From positions 1 through 36,909 of the forward strand of contig JAUHWY010000028.1 of assembly GCA_030427255.1 (NCBI GenBank): a DNA stretch of 36,909 nt. Direction: 5' to 3'. The notes under the pieces were generated by a model. That model was not told where the DNA came from. It did not search any database and worked only from the letters and a program-made list of their open reading frames with translations. The translations under genes and the position numbers were made by a program. This document shows positions 33,311-36,909 of the stretch, piece after piece. Origin of the DNA: Bacteroidia bacterium (GTDB lineage Bacteria > Bacteroidota > Bacteroidia > CAIKAF01). Position 1 is the stretch's first letter, and every line of letters starts with the position of its first letter.

Positions 33311-35254
33311 ATGCGCCACATTGAATTGACATTGCCCGACGGCAGCAAAAGGGAAGTACCTGAAGGAACTACCGCCTTAGAGGTAGCCAAGTCCATTAGC
33401 CATGGATTGGCCAAAAAAGTATTGGTAGCCGATGTAGACGGAAGGCTTACGGAGCTTTCTACACCACTCACGGCCAATGCCCGTTTGACCTTGCTAACAT
33501 GGGATGACGCATTAGGGAAGTCTGCATTTTGGCACTCTTCGGCCCACTTGCTTGCCGAGGCGGTTCAGGAATTGTATCCGGAAGCTTTGTTCACTATTGG
33601 TCCTCCGGTAGAAAACGGCTTTTACTACGATATAGATTTTGGAGACCAAATGCCGGGCGAGGCCGATTTGCTGGCTTTGGAAAAGAAAATGATGGAGTTG
33701 GCCAAGCAAAACAATACGTTTCGCTTGTATCCCATAAGCAAGGCTGATGCCCTTGCATTTTATAAAGCCAGGAACAATCCGTACAAAGTAGAACTCATTG
33801 AAGCCTTGCCCGATGGGGAAATTACTTTTTGCGATCAGGGGAGCTTTACCGACTTATGTCGTGGGGGGCACCTGCCTCATACCGGATACATAAAAGCGGT
33901 GAAGCTGCTGAACATTGCCGGGGCCTATTGGCGAGGGAACGAGAAGAACAAGCAGCTTACCCGCATTTATGGCATTTCCTTTCCCAAGCAAAGCTTGTTG
34001 GAAGCGTATTTGGAACGATTGGAGGAAGCCAAAAAGCGTGACCATAGAAAAATTGGCCAAGAATTGGGTCTGTTTACCTTTAGCCAAAGGGTAGGGAAGG
34101 GGCTTCCTTTATGGTTGCCCAAAGGTGCTGAGCTAAGAGAGCGTTTGGAGCGTTTTATGCGGGATGCACAAAAAAAGGCCGGTTATCAGCCGGTGGTTAC
34201 TCCGCATATTGGAAGCAAGCAGCTTTATGAAACCAGCGGCCACTGGGATAAATATGGCGAAGACAGTTTTCAGCCCATTCAAACCCCGGAGGAAGGCGAG
34301 CTGTTTATGCTCAAACCCATGAATTGTCCGCACCATTGCGAGATTTTTAAGGCGCAGCCACGCAGCTATCGAGATTTACCGATTCGTTATTCCGAATTTG
34401 GTACCGTGTATCGCTACGAGCAAAGTGGGGAGCTTCATGGATTAACCCGCGTTCGAGGTTTTACACAAGACGATGCCCATATTTTCTGTGCTCCCGAGCA
34501 GGTAAAAGGCGAGTTTGTGAAGGTGATTGACTTGGTGCTTTATGTATTTAAGGCGCTTTCATTTGAGGATTTCACCGCCCAAATTAGCCTTAGGAGTAAG
34601 GAGGACAGGTCTAAATACATAGGCAGCGACGAAAACTGGGAGAAAGCGGAGCAAGCCATTGTGGAGGCGGTTCAGGAACGCGACTTGAACACCGTAATTG
34701 AGTACGGCGAAGCGGCTTTTTACGGACCAAAGCTGGATTTTATGGTCAAGGATGCCCTAGGCCGCAAATGGCAGTTGGGAACCATTCAAGTGGACTACAC
34801 CCTACCTGAGCGTTTTGAGTTGGAATATACCGGAGCAGACAATGCCAAGCACCGGCCGGTGATGATTCACCGTGCCCCTTTTGGAAGTTTGGAGCGGTTT
34901 ATTGCGGTGCTTACCGAGCATTGTGCAGGAAATTTCCCATTGTGGTTGAGTCCGGAGCAGGTAGTTATCTTGCCTATTAGCGACAAGTACAACGAATACG
35001 CTCAAAAACTTTTGCAATTGCTGAATAATTCCGATATTCGCACCCTCATTGACGAACGTACCGAGAAAATCGGCCGAAAAATTCGAGACAGTGAGCTGAA
35101 AAAAATACCTTTCATGCTCATTGTAGGAGAAAAAGAAGCTGAAACCGGCACAGTGTCTGTGAGGGCTCATCAACAGGGCGATTTAGGAGCTATGGAAATA
35201 GATTCTTTTGTCGAATTGGTGCATGAGCAAGTAAAAAAACAAACCGATAATTAA
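33311..35254 (+). CDS. thrS: Threonyl-tRNA synthetase
   Basis: 647 residues, the family's usual length. The TGS domain is at 1-60 ([20 protein letters not shown]). The editing domain follows, with [16 protein letters not shown]. The class II catalytic core holds the zinc cysteine in [15 protein letters not shown] and the motif 3 segment [14 protein letters not shown]. The anticodon-binding domain is C-terminal ([15 protein letters not shown]). The open frame runs 53 codons further upstream, but that part is not family-like and includes the promoter. It leads the thrS-infC-rpmI-rplT cluster. No leader peptide or T-box was seen, consistent with the short predicted leader. Confidence 0.96.
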   Translation: MRHIELTLPDGSKREVPEGTTALEVAKSISHGLAKKVLVADVDGRLTELSTPLTANARLTLLTWDDALGKSAFWHSSAHLLAEAVQELYPEALFTIGPPVENGFYYDIDFGDQMPGEADLLALEKKMMELAKQNNTFRLYPISKADALAFYKARNNPYKVELIEALPDGEITFCDQGSFTDLCRGGHLPHTGYIKAVKLLNIAGAYWRGNEKNKQLTRIYGISFPKQSLLEAYLERLEEAKKRDHRKIGQELGLFTFSQRVGKGLPLWLPKGAELRERLERFMRDAQKKAGYQPVVTPHIGSKQLYETSGHWDKYGEDSFQPIQTPEEGELFMLKPMNCPHHCEIFKAQPRSYRDLPIRYSEFGTVYRYEQSGELHGLTRVRGFTQDDAHIFCAPEQVKGEFVKVIDLVLYVFKALSFEDFTAQISLRSKEDRSKYIGSDENWEKAEQAIVEAVQERDLNTVIEYGEAAFYGPKLDFMVKDALGRKWQLGTIQVDYTLPERFELEYTGADNAKHRPVMIHRAPFGSLERFIAVLTEHCAGNFPLWLSPEQVVILPISDKYNEYAQKLLQLLNNSDIRTLIDERTEKIGRKIRDSELKKIPFMLIVGEKEAETGTVSVRAHQQGDLGAMEIDSFVELVHEQVKKQTDN

Positions 35255-35269
35255 CCAAACGAGGAAACA

Positions 35270-35821
35270 CTGAGACACCGTAAACCATTTAGGCCCCGCC
35301 GGGTAAATATTGAGCCCGAGCATAAAATCAACGACAGAATACGGGCACCCAAAGTGCGCGTGGTTGGCGATAATGTGGAAAACGGCATTTACTCTTTGAG
35401 AGAAGCCCTAGATTTGGCTGAAGATGCCGGCTTAGATTTGGTCGAAATTGCCTCGCAAGCCGATCCACCCGTTTGTAAAGTTATCGACTATAAAAAGTTC
35501 CTCTACGAGCAAAAAAGGAAGCAAAAGGAAATCAAAGCCAATGCAACCAAAGTAATCGTAAAGGAAATTCGTTTCGGCCCCCAGACCGACGACCATGATT
35601 TTCAATTCAAATTGAATCATGCGAAAAATTTTCTGGAAGAAGGCGCTAAAGTAAAAGCCTATGTGTTCTTTAAAGGAAGGTCTATTCTGTTTGCCGACCA
35701 AGGAGAAATGCTCCTGCTCAAGTTCGCTCAAGAACTTGAGGAGTATGGAAAGGTCGAAAACCTGCCCAAACTAGAAGGCAAGCGAATGACCATGATGATT
35801 GGGCCTAAGAAAAAGAAATAA
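35270..35821 (+). CDS. infC: Translation initiation factor IF-3
   Basis: 183 residues if started at CTG 35270. The N-domain is complete ([53 protein letters not shown]) and the C-domain follows ([20 protein letters not shown] to [16 protein letters not shown]). No ATG exists between the in-frame stop at 35252 and the conserved region; the first GTG (35354) would delete conserved residues. CTG 35270 gives the basic N-terminus [12 protein letters not shown] seen in other Bacteroidota IF3 and has GAGGA 5 nt upstream. ATT at 35309 is the alternative. A rare start codon is the hallmark of IF3 autoregulation in E. coli (AUU). It begins 15 nt after thrS. Confidence 0.92.
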   Translation: MRHRKPFRPRRVNIEPEHKINDRIRAPKVRVVGDNVENGIYSLREALDLAEDAGLDLVEIASQADPPVCKVIDYKKFLYEQKRKQKEIKANATKVIVKEIRFGPQTDDHDFQFKLNHAKNFLEEGAKVKAYVFFKGRSILFADQGEMLLLKFAQELEEYGKVENLPKLEGKRMTMMIGPKKKK

Positions 35822-35850
35822 ACCTGCCGTAAGGCATATATTGTATCGTC

Positions 35851-36045
35851 ATGCCAAAGATGAAAACCAATTCCAGCGCCAAAAAGCGTTTTACCATTAC
35901 CGGTACTGGAAAAGTAAAAAGGAAGCATGCGTTTAAACGCCACATCCTTACCAAAAAAGCAACCAAGCGTAAGCGTCACCTGACCCATTTTACTATGATG
36001 GATCCTGCCGACGTGAAAAACGTTAAACTAATGTTGCTCAAGTAA
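35851..36045 (+). CDS. rpmI: Large ribosomal subunit protein L35
   Basis: 64 residues, the normal L35 size. [20 protein letters not shown] and the basic [20 protein letters not shown] segments identify it; it binds 23S rRNA. It is 29 nt after infC and 31 nt before rplT, in the standard order. No separate promoter or L20-binding structure was recognised in the gaps. Confidence 0.97.
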   Translation: MPKMKTNSSAKKRFTITGTGKVKRKHAFKRHILTKKATKRKRHLTHFTMMDPADVKNVKLMLLK

Positions 36046-36076
36046 GCAATTTGCTATTCATTAATTTTTATATACG

Positions 36077-36421
36077 ATGCCACGTTCCGCAAACAAAGTA
36101 GCCTCTAAAGCAAGAAAGAAAAAGGTTTTAAAGCTGGCCAAAGGTTCTTATGGCCGCCGGAAAAACGTGTGGACAGTCGCCAAAAACTCGGTTGAAAAAG
36201 GCCTTGGCTACGCCTACCGAGATCGCCGTAACAAAAAGCGCAATTTTCGCGCGCTTTGGATCCAGCGTATCAACGCCGGTGCACGGGAGCATGGAATGAG
36301 TTACTCTCAATTCATGGGCGCAATCCACAAACACAACATTGAGCTAAACCGCAAGGCCCTTGCTGATTTAGCCTATCAACACCCAGAAGCTTTTAAAGCT
36401 TTGGTCGAAAAAATTCGATAA
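36077..36421 (+). CDS. rplT: Large ribosomal subunit protein L20
   Basis: 114 residues, the normal L20 size. The basic N-terminal arm ([30 protein letters not shown]) and the globular part ([36 protein letters not shown]) are typical. It is needed early in 50S assembly and in other bacteria represses its own operon. It is the last gene of the cluster, before a strong terminator. Confidence 0.97.
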   Translation: MPRSANKVASKARKKKVLKLAKGSYGRRKNVWTVAKNSVEKGLGYAYRDRRNKKRNFRALWIQRINAGAREHGMSYSQFMGAIHKHNIELNRKALADLAYQHPEAFKALVEKIR

Positions 36422-36446
36422 TTTTCGGTTGTGTTTGATGTTCTTA

Positions 36447-36471
36447 GGGTGGCTTTGCCACCCTTTTTTTT
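36447..36471 (+). terminator. Terminator of the thrS-rplT cluster
   Basis: The stem-loop GGGTGGCTTTGCCACCC (36447-36463) is followed by eight T residues, 25 nt after the rplT stop. Confidence 0.88.
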
Positions 36472-36545
36472 GCCTATTCGCGTTTTGGCTTGCCACCTTT
36501 TTCGCGCTAAAGCCACACCCCATGGATACCTTTGCGGCAAACACC

Positions 36546-36816
36546 CTTTGCGCCTTCGCGTCCCTGCGTGCCCTTATACTGCGCTAAGGGTTTCACTCAA
36601 ATTCGCCAAGTCGCAAAGGGGCGCTTGACGGCGCCTTCTATTTCACGCCTTGGTTCTGCTGCGCTAAAGCCTTTGCGCCTTGGCGTCCCTGCGTGCCCTT
36701 ATACTGCGCTAAGGGTTTCACGCAAAGTCGCCAAGCCGCAAAGGGGCGTTTGCCGGCGACATCTATTTCACGCATAGTCCCTTCCGTGCTGAAACCTTGG
36801 CGCCTTCGCGTCTCCT
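36546..36816. repeat. 125-bp tandem repeat, two copies plus a partial third
   Basis: Copy 1 runs 36546-36670 and copy 2 36671-36795; a third starts at about 36796 and fades by 36816. Each begins CTTTGCGCCTTCGCGTCCCT or a close variant, continues GCGTGCCCTTATACTGCGCT and ends with an inverted segment CGCCAAGTCGCAAAGGGGCG, so each unit can form a large hairpin. Short pieces of the same repeat (TTCGCGCTAAAGCC at about 36501) precede copy 1. The type resembles the CTTTGCG-rich repeats widespread in Bacteroidota intergenic DNA. The 81-codon frame through it (36532-36777) is an artefact. Bases 36472-36545 and 36817-36909 hold no recognisable gene. Confidence 0.8.
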
Positions 36817-36909
36817 ATGTTTGCTACCGCATATATTTGTTATGGATAAGTGGAAGAAATGGGAGCACATTTGCGCCTAAGTCGCCCTTTGGTAGACTCT
36901 CGCAGAGAC

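Noticed and set aside
1-36909. tRNA or rRNA genes.
   Set aside because: No cloverleaf-like sequence or conserved rRNA segment was seen in the intergenic gaps, though a covariance search was not possible.

Overview
The window reads as a chromosomal segment of a Bacteroidota bacterium, probably a free-living Flavobacteriales-like lineage; the exact family cannot be settled from the sequence. The evidence is: (i) a short 287-residue primary sigma factor lacking region 1.1; (ii) promoters of the Bacteroidota type (TTTG, 16-22 nt, TAnnTTTG) in front of many genes, often only 4-20 nt from the start codon; (iii) secreted proteins with C-terminal type IX secretion (T9SS) sorting domains; (iv) few Shine-Dalgarno sites; and (v) typical protein versions of GltA, AccC, PNPase and IF3.

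Left part (1-5700) is accessory. A 43-bp tandem repeat array (334-690) is followed by a RloA/RloB pair (ABC-type ATPase plus a TOPRIM-like partner, likely phage defence) and by an AbiEi/AbiEii type IV toxin-antitoxin pair. GC-rich palindromic elements lie between and beside them. Several intergenic stretches here hold no recognisable gene.

Middle part (5700-29500) is dense and mostly housekeeping. It holds oligopeptidase B; an esterase / AI-2E-type permease / glycosyltransferase operon; a C-terminal processing protease; a T9SS-exported esterase overlapping a CxxCH lipoprotein; biotin carboxylase and citrate synthase; rpsO-pnp; the primary sigma factor; rpe; a saccharopine/lysine-ketoglutarate reductase-like dehydrogenase divergent from clpS; an nfeD-floA-NUDIX operon; a DUF1295 membrane enzyme; and an ECF sigma / small membrane protein / Spy-CpxP-like sensor cassette followed by a T9SS-exported dihaem peroxidase.

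Right part (29500-36909) carries an unknown four-helix membrane protein, an MscS channel, a secreted fibrinogen-like adhesin, and the conserved translation cluster thrS-infC-rpmI-rplT. The infC gene appears to begin at a non-AUG codon (CTG at 35270). The cluster ends in a clear terminator and is followed by a 125-bp tandem repeat.

The most striking non-gene structure is a set of six GC-rich intergenic palindromes of about 150-190 bp, in two families. Within each family the stem sequences differ between copies while pairing is preserved, and the unpaired segments stay constant. This suggests that the folded form is what selection or the amplification mechanism recognises.
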